Assembly (NCBI GenBank): GCA_012034575.1
Contig: JAAUPF010000037.1
Location: forward strand, 1-43,998
Reading direction: 5' to 3'
Source of the DNA: Richelia sp. CSU_2_1
Lineage (GTDB): Bacteria > Cyanobacteriota > Cyanobacteriia > Cyanobacteriales > Microcoleaceae
Length of the DNA: 43,998 nt
Part shown: positions 17,381 through 25,433 of the stretch, one piece after another
Numbering within the stretch: the first letter of the stretch is position 1
How the letters are laid out: the number at the start of each line of letters is the position of its first letter
Position numbers and translations under genes: made by a program
Notes under the pieces: model-generated
Seen by the model: only the letters and a program-made list of their open reading frames with translations
What the model was told of the DNA's origin: nothing
Database searches by the model: none

Positions 17381-17429
17381 GGGGGTGCAAAATCGAATAT
17401 GCTTCGCTCGTTATTCGATTTTCACCCCC
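17381..17429. repeat. long hairpin with AATCGAATA arms and GCTTCGCTCG loop
   Basis: GGGGGTG-C-AAAATCGAATA and TATTCGATTTTCACCCCC pair around TGCTTCGCTCGT, with a single bulge. A second member with a nearly identical loop and inner arm but different outer arms lies at 43863-43910. It sits between menC and menE. Confidence 0.85.
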
Positions 17430-17516
17430 AACTACACAAACAAAACCCGCCTGCGCGGGTTAAAGAATAACAGGGTATTAAAGCCGGATTTGATATTTAT
17501 ACCATTTCTTCAGCAA

Positions 17517-17546
17517 TCTAAAATACAAAATCTAAAATCTAAAATC
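17517..17546. repeat. AAATCTA heptamer STRR
   Basis: Tandem AATCTAA-type units directly abut the menC stop codon. They share the heptamer of the run in front of prfC. Confidence 0.7.
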
Positions 17547-17547
17547 C

Positions 17548-18522
17548 CTAAAACCACGAATCTGTTCCAAAGCCTAATGCTCTGCTAGAATGAGGAAAAA
17601 TGCGATCGGCTAAATCTAATGCTGCTTGTCTGCCAATTTCAGTTTCAAATACTGAGGAAAAAACAGCATCAATGTTGTGAGTTTGACAGAATTTTTGCAA
17701 TTGGGATGGGGAACCAGCGATCGCGGGTTTGATGACAAAAATTCCTCGCCAGCCCCGGCGGTAGCATTCTTGCATTCGATCGAGATTGGCTGCGGATTCG
17801 TCAAGAGCAATCTCGGTTGCAAAAGCAGCATTTAATTCTAGCATTTCCTCAAATCTACCGACAGGAAGCGGCTGTTCTAAAAATTCAATTTTTGCAGATA
17901 ATTCGGGCAGTGAGTTGACGCGATCGCACTCTTCCAACCAGATTTTAGCTTGATGGTAATTAAGACCGCAATTAGCATCCAATCGCAACAATAATGGCTC
18001 TCGATCGCCCATTTTGTGCATTGCTTGCAGCAGTCGATCGAACATCTTTAATTCTCTTTCAATTTCCGCAACCCCAATTTTCCATTTAAACGTCCGATGC
18101 CCCTTTTGCCACAGCATTTGCATCGCCTGTACTGCTGTTTCTCCTGCGGGCAATAAACCGCTATACCGCTGCATATTTTGCCCCCCCCCTTGGTAAGGGG
18201 GGGCTGGGGGGGGTGAATTTCGATCGCGCGATATAGCCGATTCAAAACCAAATTGACAAGCGGGCAATTCATCAGGAATAGAAAAGATAGTTTCTTCTGA
18301 AATCCGATCGGGCAATTGCTGGCAAAAATCTAAAGCTTCCTGCAAACTTTCCGAACCAAACCAACTCAAAGTAGCAATTTCTCCCCAACTAATTTGACCG
18401 TTTTCGCTCGTAAGTTGCAGGATAATTCCTTCTCGAATTTCCCAGGTTCCGTGACTTGTTTGCAAAGGGCGTTTGAACTTTCTTTGATAAGGATAAAACT
18501 CGAATTTATAGATCGCGGGCAT
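17548..18522 (-). CDS. menC: o-succinylbenzoate synthase
   Basis: Enolase-superfamily enzyme that dehydrates SHCHC to o-succinylbenzoate in phylloquinone synthesis. The catalytic lysines are in RTFKWKIGV, the metal ligands in LRLDANCGL, EFLEQPL and IALDESA, and the second catalytic Lys in FVIKPAIAG. The frame is open to 18651, but the conserved start MPAIYKFEFYPYQRKF at 18522 is chosen, giving 324 residues. An in-frame GC-rich palindrome encodes SPPPAPPYQGGG between FESAISRDRN and MQRYSGLLPAG, where homologues have a shorter loop. The insertion is in the substrate-lid region before the barrel lysines, so activity is probably kept. Confidence 0.93.
   Translation of the reverse strand: MPAIYKFEFYPYQRKFKRPLQTSHGTWEIREGIILQLTSENGQISWGEIATLSWFGSESLQEALDFCQQLPDRISEETIFSIPDELPACQFGFESAISRDRNSPPPAPPYQGGGQNMQRYSGLLPAGETAVQAMQMLWQKGHRTFKWKIGVAEIERELKMFDRLLQAMHKMGDREPLLLRLDANCGLNYHQAKIWLEECDRVNSLPELSAKIEFLEQPLPVGRFEEMLELNAAFATEIALDESAANLDRMQECYRRGWRGIFVIKPAIAGSPSQLQKFCQTHNIDAVFSSVFETEIGRQAALDLADRIFPHSSRALGFGTDSWF
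18179..18222. repeat. GC-rich palindrome inserted in frame within menC
   Basis: CCCCCCCCCTTGGTAAGGGG followed by GGGCTGGGGGGGG: an eight-base C tract and matching G tracts around TTGGTAA. Translated on the minus strand it gives PPPAPPYQGGG. This C/G-tract element is a dispersed cyanobacterial type (recall), and here it adds residues instead of breaking the gene. Confidence 0.8.
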
Positions 18523-18554
18523 TATGCAAAAAGTGGTTAGATTCAATATTTTTG

Positions 18555-18665
18555 TAAGGTGCGCACTGCGCACCCTACGAAGCAATATTGTAGGGACGCC
18601 ACACTGTCGTCTCCTGACAAACTGCGAAGTAATATTGTAGGGACACGGCACTGCCGTGTCCTTGC
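18555..18665. repeat. palindromic repeats between menC and menH
   Basis: The segment holds GGTGCGCACTGCGCACC (about 18557-18573) and GGACACGGCACTGCCGTGTCC (about 18641-18661), each with TGTAGGGAC-type flanks. The second is the palindrome of the 4000-4259 block. An extended menC open frame runs through it but is not translated in my view. Confidence 0.75.
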
Positions 18666-18700
18666 GTGTCCTTACCAGCAGTAAGGTGCTGCATTACCAT

Positions 18701-19492
18701 TTAACTGTAAAATTCTCTCACGATCGCAGCAAAATTTTCAACATTTTCAAAATGAATGTTGTGTCCCGCGTTTGGCACTATTTTTAGAGTGGCTGACGGA
18801 CACAACTCAGCCATTTCGGCATTAATATTTTTAAATTTATCATCGCATTCTCCCGCTAGCAAGAGGAGGGGAACTTGATTTTCGGCTAGTTTTTCCCAAA
18901 GAGAAGGCTGGTTGCCAGTTCCCATCTGGCGGAGGGATTTTGCAAGTTCGATCGGGTTGTTTTCGAGTCGGCTTTCTAGGAGTCGATCGAACTTGGGCGA
19001 GTTTTTTAAAGATTGAAATAACGGGCGATCGTACCAATCTAATAAAAATTCTTTGATGTTGCTATTTTCCAGTTTTTGTGATAATTCAAAATCGGCTTGT
19101 CGGCGGCGAGATCGATCTTTTTCTGTCTTCAATCCCGGTGACGCTGACTCCAGCACTACTTTTTCAAATTTTTCAGAATAATGTAATGCCAGGTACAGTG
19201 CCAATCGCCCGCCCATTGAATAGCCGAATAAATAACATTTGCCTATTTCTAACTCATCTAATAATGCAATTAACGATCGGGCTGTATTTGACATATTGTA
19301 GCAAGTTTCATCACCCGTAACTTGGGTTTTTCCGTGTCCGGGAAGGTCAACTACTAAGCAGCAATAGTTTTGAGATAGCAAGGAAATGACGCTGTTAAAA
19401 TCTTGGGAGTTGCCCAAAAATCCATGTAAAAATAGAATTTTTTTCTGGTTTGTATTGCCTGTTAAAGAATAGTTAAAATAATAATCTGGCAT
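18701..19492 (-). CDS. menH: 2-succinyl-6-hydroxy-2,4-cyclohexadiene-1-carboxylate synthase
   Basis: Alpha/beta-hydrolase that eliminates pyruvate from SEPHCHC to give SHCHC in phylloquinone synthesis. The nucleophile serine is in FGYSMGGRLAL, the oxyanion-hole region in FLHGFLGNSQDF, and the catalytic His in PNAGHNIHFE near the C-terminus. From ATG 19492 the protein has 264 residues (MPDYYFNYSLTGN). A GTG at 19504 would overlap the stop of the upstream 82-aa gene and is also possible. The close spacing implies co-transcription with that gene. Confidence 0.92.
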   Translation of the reverse strand: MPDYYFNYSLTGNTNQKKILFLHGFLGNSQDFNSVISLLSQNYCCLVVDLPGHGKTQVTGDETCYNMSNTARSLIALLDELEIGKCYLFGYSMGGRLALYLALHYSEKFEKVVLESASPGLKTEKDRSRRRQADFELSQKLENSNIKEFLLDWYDRPLFQSLKNSPKFDRLLESRLENNPIELAKSLRQMGTGNQPSLWEKLAENQVPLLLLAGECDDKFKNINAEMAELCPSATLKIVPNAGHNIHFENVENFAAIVREFYS

Positions 19493-19497
19493 TCGCG

Positions 19498-19746
19498 TCA
19501 CCACAACCTCGTTATTATGTTGTCAGCTATCGATCCAGTGTATTCTATAGCTACAGATTTTCCCTTCCTTAATGAAAGTTTACTGTAAATTTCATCGCGT
19601 TCGGCTGCATGGGCTAACACTTCACCTCGAATCACGTTTAATTCTTCATCTAATTCAGGATTGACGATGAGCACCCACCGATTGGGATACAAGTTAAAAA
19701 TTTCTTCTAAGCTGAGGATTTTTCCGATTTCTGCTGACGTACTCAT
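19498..19746 (-). CDS. small conserved protein of unknown function (82 aa)
   Basis: Starts MSTSAEIGKILSLEEIF. The core NLYPNRWVLIVNPELDEE and the following GEVLAHAAERDEIY resemble small cyanobacterial proteins often grouped near DUF5678, which are sometimes encoded next to a small protease-like partner. No such partner is here. The next gene is menH, 5 bases away from the stop region. The start ATG has AAGGAGAATCA upstream, a strong ribosome site. Function unknown. Its place between menA and menH may be accidental. Confidence 0.7.
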   Translation of the reverse strand: MSTSAEIGKILSLEEIFNLYPNRWVLIVNPELDEELNVIRGEVLAHAAERDEIYSKLSLRKGKSVAIEYTGSIADNIITRLW

Positions 19747-19777
19747 GCTTGATTCTCCTTATTTGCGATTCAATATG

Positions 19778-19845
19778 TTTGTAGTCAGGACTTTAGTCCT
19801 TATTGACTAAAATCTCGCCCAGAGGACTGAAGTCCTTACTACAAA
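19778..19845. repeat. inverted repeat TTTGTAGTCAGGACT...AGTCCTTACTACAAA
   Basis: The 23-base arms at 19778-19800 and 19823-19845 pair with a few mismatches, and each arm holds an inner AGGACT-AGTCCT palindrome. It lies between menA and the 82-aa gene. A half-element is present at 26916-26945. Confidence 0.8.
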
Positions 19846-19874
19846 ATGTAGTTACATTTTAGCAAAATTTTCGA

Positions 19875-20783
19875 TCAGCCGATCGCCACTACAAATCCCA
19901 CTGCTAGCAAAACTCCGCTGAAAAAATGCAGCTTGACAGCAATAAATTTGCAGTTGCTGACTTTTTCCGGCCGATCGTGATTTTCTTTAACGTGATTGCA
20001 AAGGTCGATCGCAAATGGTAAACTTCCAAAAATTAACAGCGTCCAAATCGGAAAAAGTCCGATCGCCCAAAATAACACTGTCAAAGCATAAATGCTGCCG
20101 CAAAACCACTGTAATACTTGGGCACCTGTTTTTGTTCCCATTCGGACGATCGGCGATTTTTTACCCGCTGCTAAATCGTCTGCAACTTGATGGAAATGCG
20201 AGCAAAATAAGATAATGCTCGTACTAATTCCGATAATTGCTGAAGCTGCAAAATTGCTAGCTGACCAAGTTTGATTTTGACTGTAAAAAGCAGCAGCTAA
20301 CGCTAGCGGCCCGAAGGTGAAAAAGCAGATAATTTCTCCCAAACCCTGATAGCCGAGGCGAAACGGCGGCCCTTGATAGCTGTAACCCAAGGCGCAGCAC
20401 AAAATTACTAGCAAAATTACTGTTGGATCTTGCTGCCACCAGGAAATAGCGCAGATTCCCGACACTCCTAATGCTAAAAACAGATTGGCTATCCAAAAAA
20501 CTAAAGCTTTATTTCCGGTTAAATTAACTACAGAATGCGCTTTGTTTTTATCGATGCCTGTTTCCGAGTCAAATACATCATTGCTGAGATTCAGCCATGC
20601 TATAATCGAAATTGCTGACATTAAAAATGTGGCAAATACTGGCAAATTAATCCGGTTAGTTTCGGCAAAGGCAACCGCTGTTCCTACCGAAATCGGAATC
20701 ACTGCAACGCTGTACATGGGCGGCTTGATTGCCGCCAGCCACAATTTACTATTTGAGGGTTTAATTATCTCTGTTGTCATCAC
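19875..20783 (-). CDS. menA: 1,4-dihydroxy-2-naphthoate prenyl(phytyl)transferase
   Basis: UbiA-family membrane enzyme that attaches the phytyl chain to dihydroxynaphthoate in phylloquinone synthesis. The first Asp-rich motif is NLSNDVFDSETGID and the second region is HQVADDLAAGKKSPIVRMG. There are about eight to nine hydrophobic helices. The 302 residues match the family. Start ATG at 20783 (or 20780, MTTEI). It is the first gene of the minus-strand men series and is divergent from the pentapeptide gene. Confidence 0.94.
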   Translation of the reverse strand: MMTTEIIKPSNSKLWLAAIKPPMYSVAVIPISVGTAVAFAETNRINLPVFATFLMSAISIIAWLNLSNDVFDSETGIDKNKAHSVVNLTGNKALVFWIANLFLALGVSGICAISWWQQDPTVILLVILCCALGYSYQGPPFRLGYQGLGEIICFFTFGPLALAAAFYSQNQTWSASNFAASAIIGISTSIILFCSHFHQVADDLAAGKKSPIVRMGTKTGAQVLQWFCGSIYALTVLFWAIGLFPIWTLLIFGSLPFAIDLCNHVKENHDRPEKVSNCKFIAVKLHFFSGVLLAVGFVVAIG

Positions 20784-20822
20784 GCGAATTTGATGCGATC
20801 GATAGCAGGATTAATTTTACAA

Positions 20823-20852
20823 TTGTTGGGTTTCCTTCGTCAACCCAACCTA
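20823..20852. repeat. TTGGGTTTCCTTCGTCAACCCAACCTACA repeat fragment
   Basis: This matches one arm of the inverted repeat at 6334-6453, with TGTTGGGTT and AACCCAACCTACA ends. It lies in the divergent gap between menA and the pentapeptide gene. Confidence 0.6.
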
Positions 20853-20951
20853 CAGAAATGTCAAACGAGTAACTGAAATGACAATTATCAGTTGAAAATA
20901 GCAGTAATTTTTACCTATAATTAAGAAAGACGCACAAACCCTGAATCAACA

Positions 20952-21590
20952 GTGAAAAACAAGAGTTCGATCGCCTTAATGAACTGGCTGCAACCCAAGC
21001 CAGAAACCATTTTGCTGTGCGACTCTGTAGCAGCAGCTTCTGAGATGGCATTCATGCTCGACGGTGAGTGGGATGGGTGCAATAGTTTGATTCTCCCTAA
21101 ATGCGACAAGGTAGCAATTGAAGCAGCCGCTAGTTTGCTGGAGACATCTTGGTGCTACCAAAATACTTGCGAACCGATTTTAATTCGGCTTGCAGTTGAC
21201 GCATTGCTCCGCCGTTATGCGGTTGGAGACAGATATTTTATTAATGCTAATTTGAGATGCGCTCAATTGAGCCAACTTTGCTTGGAAAACATCGATCTGA
21301 GTTATGCCAAATTGAATTTGGCTGACCTGGGCGGTACTAATTTAAGCAAAGCAAACTTCACAGCAGCACAGATGCCAGCAGCAAATTTGAGTGGCAGCAA
21401 CTTGACTCGATCGCAACTTGTGAGGGCGAATTTATCAGGAGCAAATTTATCAGATGCTAATCTCAAAGGTGCGGATTTGAGTTATGCAGATTTAAGCAAT
21501 GTTTGCTTAATAGGTGCTGATTTAAGAGGTGCAAATTTAAGTAAAGTAGACCTCCGAAAAACTTGCTTAGATGGGGCAATTTTTGAGTAA
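20952..21590 (+). CDS. pentapeptide-repeat protein
   Basis: A 212-residue protein. The first 95 residues are an unrecognised globular N-terminal region (MNWLQPKPETILLCDSVAAASEM). From about residue 98 there are about 20 A(N/D)LXX pentapeptide units (for example ANLSGANLSDANLKGADLSY), which form a right-handed quadrilateral beta-helix. No signal peptide is seen. The start is GTG at 20952 and no clear Shine-Dalgarno is visible. Function unknown, as for most cyanobacterial pentapeptide proteins. Confidence 0.88.
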   Translation: MKNKSSIALMNWLQPKPETILLCDSVAAASEMAFMLDGEWDGCNSLILPKCDKVAIEAAASLLETSWCYQNTCEPILIRLAVDALLRRYAVGDRYFINANLRCAQLSQLCLENIDLSYAKLNLADLGGTNLSKANFTAAQMPAANLSGSNLTRSQLVRANLSGANLSDANLKGADLSYADLSNVCLIGADLRGANLSKVDLRKTCLDGAIFE

Positions 21591-21859
21591 TATCAAATCC
21601 GATGGGATCGGAATTATGTAGTGCGATCGTCCCCGCGATCGATTTGGGTAGCGAGCTCCCGACGATCGCACTGACATTGTTCAAATATATGATTCCGATG
21701 CAACCAAAAACGATTGATTATATTATGTCCGGTTAAATAGATATAATTCCTGTCTCTTTTAAAGATACAAGGGGCAGGTTCACGCCAGATCTTCAGTAAA
21801 AATGATAGATCTAATAAACCCGCCCGGTCGGATCTTGTAGCAATTAATCGAACTCGATC
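21591..21859. other. intergenic region with no supported gene
   Basis: The gap between convergent genes contains a GATCGC-rich palindromic piece (GTGCGATCGTCC...CGATCGCAC, about 21620-21670) and a stem around AGATCT (about 21788-21813). No open frame is credible. Confidence 0.5.
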
Positions 21860-23290
21860 TTATTCATACTTTCGGCCGCGCCACTGAGTAGGCGTATTTA
21901 AAGCAGAAATTAGAATTCGCAAAAATGCTAAAGGATCGGCGAAAGGAGAAAGCCAAAACAGCCATTTACCCGATGCCTGAGTTCGATCGTATGATGGAGC
22001 GATCGCCAAACATAAAGCCGATCGCACCGCCACTAAAAACAGATTCAAGCCCAACAGCAAGCCCTGCGGAAATAGAGCGATCGACGGCAGTCCAGAAAAC
22101 AATAAATAGTACAATAAAATCGGCCCCGGCAAACCTTGAACTGCCAGTAATAGCCACAAATCGCCCCAGATTTGAGCTTTGGAAGCTGCATCTTTCAAAT
22201 CGAGCGATCGACCCCATTCATTCCAAGTTTCGATCGCGCCTTCATACATTCGCACTTGCAACACTTTCGCGCCGTCCAAAAACCCCACCTTAAAGCCTTG
22301 GCGCGCTGCATATCGAGCCAAAGTCACGTCATCGCAAAAAGAATTCCTAGCAGCTTCGTAGCCTCCCAATTGGACTAAAACCTCGCGCCTGCACAAAAAA
22401 CACTGACCGTTTGCCATCACTAATTCCGGCACATCTCCCCCAGTTCCCGTCGGTCCGAACCGATAAACTAAAGTCATTAACAATGCCGGTTGCAGCCACA
22501 ATTCCCCCGGATGTTTGAGAATAAATTGCGGCGATAGCGAAATTAGATCGTAATTTCCAGCCTTAGCGGTTTTGAGCAAACTCGCGATCGCCCCCGGATG
22601 CGGTACAGTATCGGCATCGATTCCCAAAATCCACTCGCTGCGATCGCTCGCGTTCAAAAAACCTGTATGCAAAGCCCAGGGACGCCCCACCCAACCCGCC
22701 GGTAGGGGGTCATCGTTAATTAAGCGAAATCGGGGGTCTTTTTGTCCTGTAGCTTTCACTAAATCCCCGGTTCCGTCAACCGAATAGCTGTCAACCACAA
22801 CCACTTCCCGGAGTTCGTAGCTTTGGCGGGTTAATCCCTCCAAACAAGGCGAAATTCGATCGGCCTCATTCAAAGTCGGCACTACCACACTGCAAGTACC
22901 TAACATATCGGGAGTAGGTACATCCGGTTCCAGGGGCGGGATGCGCGAGGGCCCTTTCATCAAGCGGGACAGGAGAATCGCGGCCGCGGGCAATTGCAGC
23001 AGCAGGATGGCGGCACAGATGATATTTATTGAGAGATGGGGATGAGGGGCGATCGGTGAAATCAATTTAAAAAAATTAATAAATTTTTGACTCAAACCAA
23101 TATAGTAGACCTGCGGTGAAAATCCCGTCAAGTAGAAGCAGGCTGCTGGCTCTACACCGATCGCAGCTTCCAGAGTTCTACGAGCGCCCAGTTCACGTAA
23201 TATTACAGATTGTTGCAAAAATTCAGAAAGATCGGATTTAGATTGCGAGAATCCCCTAATCTGTATGTTGGAACGTATCGTGGGGCGCAC
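21860..23290 (-). CDS. family 2 glycosyltransferase, CruG-like
   Basis: Membrane-bound GT-A fold glycosyltransferase. VVPTLNEADRI starts the catalytic domain, DSYSVDGTG follows, LGIDADTVPHPGA holds the DxD metal motif, and NSFCDDVTLARYAARQG is the acceptor/base region. Hydrophobic helices occur before (IICAAILLLQLPAAAILL) and after the domain. The layout resembles CruG, the 2'-O-glycosyltransferase of myxol-type carotenoid glycosides, but CruF is not adjacent, so I leave the symbol blank. The open frame begins at ATG 23290. Its first 60-odd residues look non-conserved, and a TTG at 23095 with AGG upstream is a possible true start. Confidence 0.75.
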   Translation of the reverse strand: MRPTIRSNIQIRGFSQSKSDLSEFLQQSVILRELGARRTLEAAIGVEPAACFYLTGFSPQVYYIGLSQKFINFFKLISPIAPHPHLSINIICAAILLLQLPAAAILLSRLMKGPSRIPPLEPDVPTPDMLGTCSVVVPTLNEADRISPCLEGLTRQSYELREVVVVDSYSVDGTGDLVKATGQKDPRFRLINDDPLPAGWVGRPWALHTGFLNASDRSEWILGIDADTVPHPGAIASLLKTAKAGNYDLISLSPQFILKHPGELWLQPALLMTLVYRFGPTGTGGDVPELVMANGQCFLCRREVLVQLGGYEAARNSFCDDVTLARYAARQGFKVGFLDGAKVLQVRMYEGAIETWNEWGRSLDLKDAASKAQIWGDLWLLLAVQGLPGPILLYYLLFSGLPSIALFPQGLLLGLNLFLVAVRSALCLAIAPSYDRTQASGKWLFWLSPFADPLAFLRILISALNTPTQWRGRKYE

Positions 23291-23592
23291 GATAACGCTA
23301 GGCTCAGTATCCTAGTAAGTCTCTGGAGATACAGCCCTCTGGGGTTAGCTAAGTTAGACTCGTTAATTGGTTCGATCGAACGGTTAATTGGTTTAAGTAT
23401 TGCCAGCAATGGATAGTTGATTTTAAGGCTTGTCGGTGAAAGAGAAAACCTAAAAAGCAATTTTTAGAATCACCGCCCTAAAAGTGCGGTGAGAACGTCA
23501 AGCTGGCAGATCGCACTGTCAACGAGCAGAAGCCGCGTTTTTCGAGGCGCGGAGTGTTCAATTCTGAAATTTGAGATAACGGAGATTTTAAC
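23291..23592. promoter_or_regulatory. leader of cpcG
   Basis: About 300 bases without a gene. They contain the hairpin CACCGC-CCTAAAAGT-GCGGTG (about 23471-23487) and end with ACGGAGATTTTAAC before the cpcG start. The hairpin followed by a long leader could control cpcG mRNA stability or expression. No named riboswitch was recognised. Confidence 0.45.
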
Positions 23593-24351
23593 GTGGCGTT
23601 ACCTTTGATAAACTACGCCCCCAAGAGCCAAAACCAGCGCGTAGCGGGTTATGAAGTGGGGAGCGACGAGCAGCCGAGAATTTTCACAACTGAAAACGTG
23701 CTGTCGTCTGGAGACATGGAGAATTTGATTTGGGCTGCATATCGCCAGATTTACAGCGAACACCAAACCCTCAAGAGCAGCCGCCAAACCTATTTGGAGT
23801 CCCAACTCAAGTTCGGCCAAATTACGGTGCGGGATTTTATTCGCGGTTTGGCAACTTCTGCTCCGTTCCTAGAGCGGAATTACCAAACTAACAGCAACTA
23901 CCGGTTTGTGGAAATGTGCGTGCAGCGCATTTTGGGCAGGGATGTGTACAGCGAGCGCGAAAAGATTGCATGGTCGATCGTAGTGGCTAATAAGGGACCT
24001 CAAGGGTTTATCGACGAGTTGCTCGGCAGCGATGAGTACCTGAACAAGTTCGGTTACGATACCGTACCTTACCAACAGCGTCGGGTATTGCCCCAGCGGA
24101 ATGTCGGCGAAACGCCTTTCAACCTGAAAACTCCGCGCTACAGCGAGTACCACCGCTCGCAGCTAGGTTTCCCTCAAATCATTTGGCAAACAAGCGTCCG
24201 CCGTTTTGTTCCTCAGGAGCTCCAACCGAAGGCTGGCGATCCGTCGAACTACTTGGCTATGGCGCGCAATATGCCTTTGCCTACTACTCCGCCGTCGCGG
24301 GTACCCTTGGCTAATATCAATATCGAAACGATGGTTCCCCGCCGCCGGTAA
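23593..24351 (+). CDS. cpcG: phycobilisome rod-core linker polypeptide
   Basis: Connects phycocyanin rods to the allophycocyanin core of the phycobilisome on the thylakoid surface. The N-terminus [17 protein letters not shown] is the CpcG signature. The PBS linker domain spans about residues 20-150 ([52 protein letters not shown]). The C-terminal extension, without a long hydrophobic segment, fits the rod-core type rather than the membrane-associated CpcL type. The start is GTG, with CGGAG ten bases upstream. It stands alone, not in a cpc operon. Confidence 0.96.
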   Translation: MALPLINYAPKSQNQRVAGYEVGSDEQPRIFTTENVLSSGDMENLIWAAYRQIYSEHQTLKSSRQTYLESQLKFGQITVRDFIRGLATSAPFLERNYQTNSNYRFVEMCVQRILGRDVYSEREKIAWSIVVANKGPQGFIDELLGSDEYLNKFGYDTVPYQQRRVLPQRNVGETPFNLKTPRYSEYHRSQLGFPQIIWQTSVRRFVPQELQPKAGDPSNYLAMARNMPLPTTPPSRVPLANINIETMVPRRR

Positions 24352-24500
24352 TCGATCGCACCTGAATGCAATTATTTGTATCGGGCTTTGCTTAACTGAA
24401 TGTGTCAGCGTTTAGTCTGAAATAATTTTGAGTTTTGAGTTTTGAGGTTCGAGTTTTAATTAACTTGGAATCCAAAACTCGAAACTCATAATTTTTAGGG

Positions 24501-24545
24501 AGAAGGAAGAAGGAAGAAGGAAGAAGGAAGAAGGAAGAAGGAAGA
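24501..24545. repeat. GAAGGAA heptamer STRR
   Basis: Six tandem heptamers lie in the gap between cpcG and the darcynin gene. Just upstream are TGAGTTT units (about 24430-24490) with partial inverted symmetry. Confidence 0.9.
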
Positions 24546-24589
24546 GCCACATAAAGGTTTGTAGTAAAGAATTAGCCAAACAGCCAATA

Positions 24590-24943
24590 TTACGCTGCGG
24601 ATAAAGGCTCTACTTCATAGTAAAGAGCGTAAGCGTTTTCGATGGATGGAACAATCTCAACTATTTCAAAATAAGTTCCCCAAAATAGCGTTTCTCGCAG
24701 CTCTTCAACGAGAAATTGATAATCTTTAACTTCAGATGTTTCCCACATCAGCACGTCTGTGAAATGCCCAGAGAATGCTTCAGAATCGAAGAACCGCATT
24801 TTCACAGACCTGTGCTTTTTGAGAATTGGTGAAATCGTCGTTTTGAGAAAGTTAAATCGTTCTTTTGGGGTAAGTCGCAGCCAAATTACTGTTGTTTTGA
24901 CTAGCATAAAATAGACATGATTTAGCTGTTTTGCAGTTGTCAT
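24590..24943 (-). CDS. darcynin-family protein
   Basis: A protein of about 117 residues with the darcynin pattern: a short beta strand then a helix with YFMLVKTTVIWLRLTPKERF, followed by MRFFDSEAFSGHFTDVLMWE and a helix-strand ending. The family is structurally a small alpha-beta ferredoxin-like fold of unknown biochemical role. ATG 24943 has TGGAGAACATT in front, which favours it over the ATG at 24955. It is 14 bases after the stop of the [2Fe-2S] gene on the same strand, so they are co-transcribed. Confidence 0.8.
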   Translation of the reverse strand: MTTAKQLNHVYFMLVKTTVIWLRLTPKERFNFLKTTISPILKKHRSVKMRFFDSEAFSGHFTDVLMWETSEVKDYQFLVEELRETLFWGTYFEIVEIVPSIENAYALYYEVEPLSAA

Positions 24944-24957
24944 AATGTTCTCCATAA

Positions 24958-25347
24958 CTACTGATTAGTGGAAATTTGGCATCGTTTTAGTGACTGTCCT
25001 TTAATGAAATGACTGTCAACAATTTTGGGAATATCTGCTGGTGTCAGATGACCGTAAAGATGGCGATTAGGAAATAACAATCGCCGCAATTTCAAGCGGA
25101 TTTTAGCAGGCAGCCAAGAGAATTCGTTGCGATCGGCTTGGCAAACTAATGCTACCGATCGGGCCTCACAACAGTCCAAACAGCCGGACTGGCGAACTTC
25201 GACGCGATCGCCTAATTGCTGTTTGTGAATTTCAGCTTGAAAAGCCTGGTAAATCTCCAATGCGCCTGCATTAAAACAACAGCCTTCTGAATCGCTAGCA
25301 GGTCGCTGCTTGGTACAAACAAACACGCGGTATTGAGGTGAATTCAT
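24958..25347 (-). CDS. (2Fe-2S) ferredoxin-like thioredoxin-fold protein
   Basis: A 129-residue protein starting MNSPQYRVFVCTKQRPASDS. The cysteine layout, a first Cys in FVCTKQ, then EGCCFNAGA and SGCLDCCEARSV, is that of small thioredoxin-like [2Fe-2S] ferredoxins. The basic C-terminus is an extension. It probably transfers electrons in the cytosol. It is divergent from a TetR gene and followed by darcynin, so a regulated redox or detoxification pair is inferred. Substrate unknown. Confidence 0.82.
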   Translation of the reverse strand: MNSPQYRVFVCTKQRPASDSEGCCFNAGALEIYQAFQAEIHKQQLGDRVEVRQSGCLDCCEARSVALVCQADRNEFSWLPAKIRLKLRRLLFPNRHLYGHLTPADIPKIVDSHFIKGQSLKRCQISTNQ

Positions 25348-25361
25348 AACCCTCAGACTAA

Positions 25362-25402
25362 ATATGAGTGATTATTCGCATGATATGATGAATTACTCGT
25401 AT
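25362..25402. promoter_or_regulatory. candidate TetR operator between divergent genes
   Basis: The arms ATATGAGTGATTATTC (25362-25377) and GATGAATTACTCGTAT (25387-25402) pair at 12 of 16 positions with a 9-base spacer. They lie in the 86-base gap between the [2Fe-2S] gene and the TetR gene. One site could repress both promoters. Inference from position and symmetry. Confidence 0.55.
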
Positions 25403-25433
25403 TTGCCAACTCGCATTCGATCGAGGTATTTCT

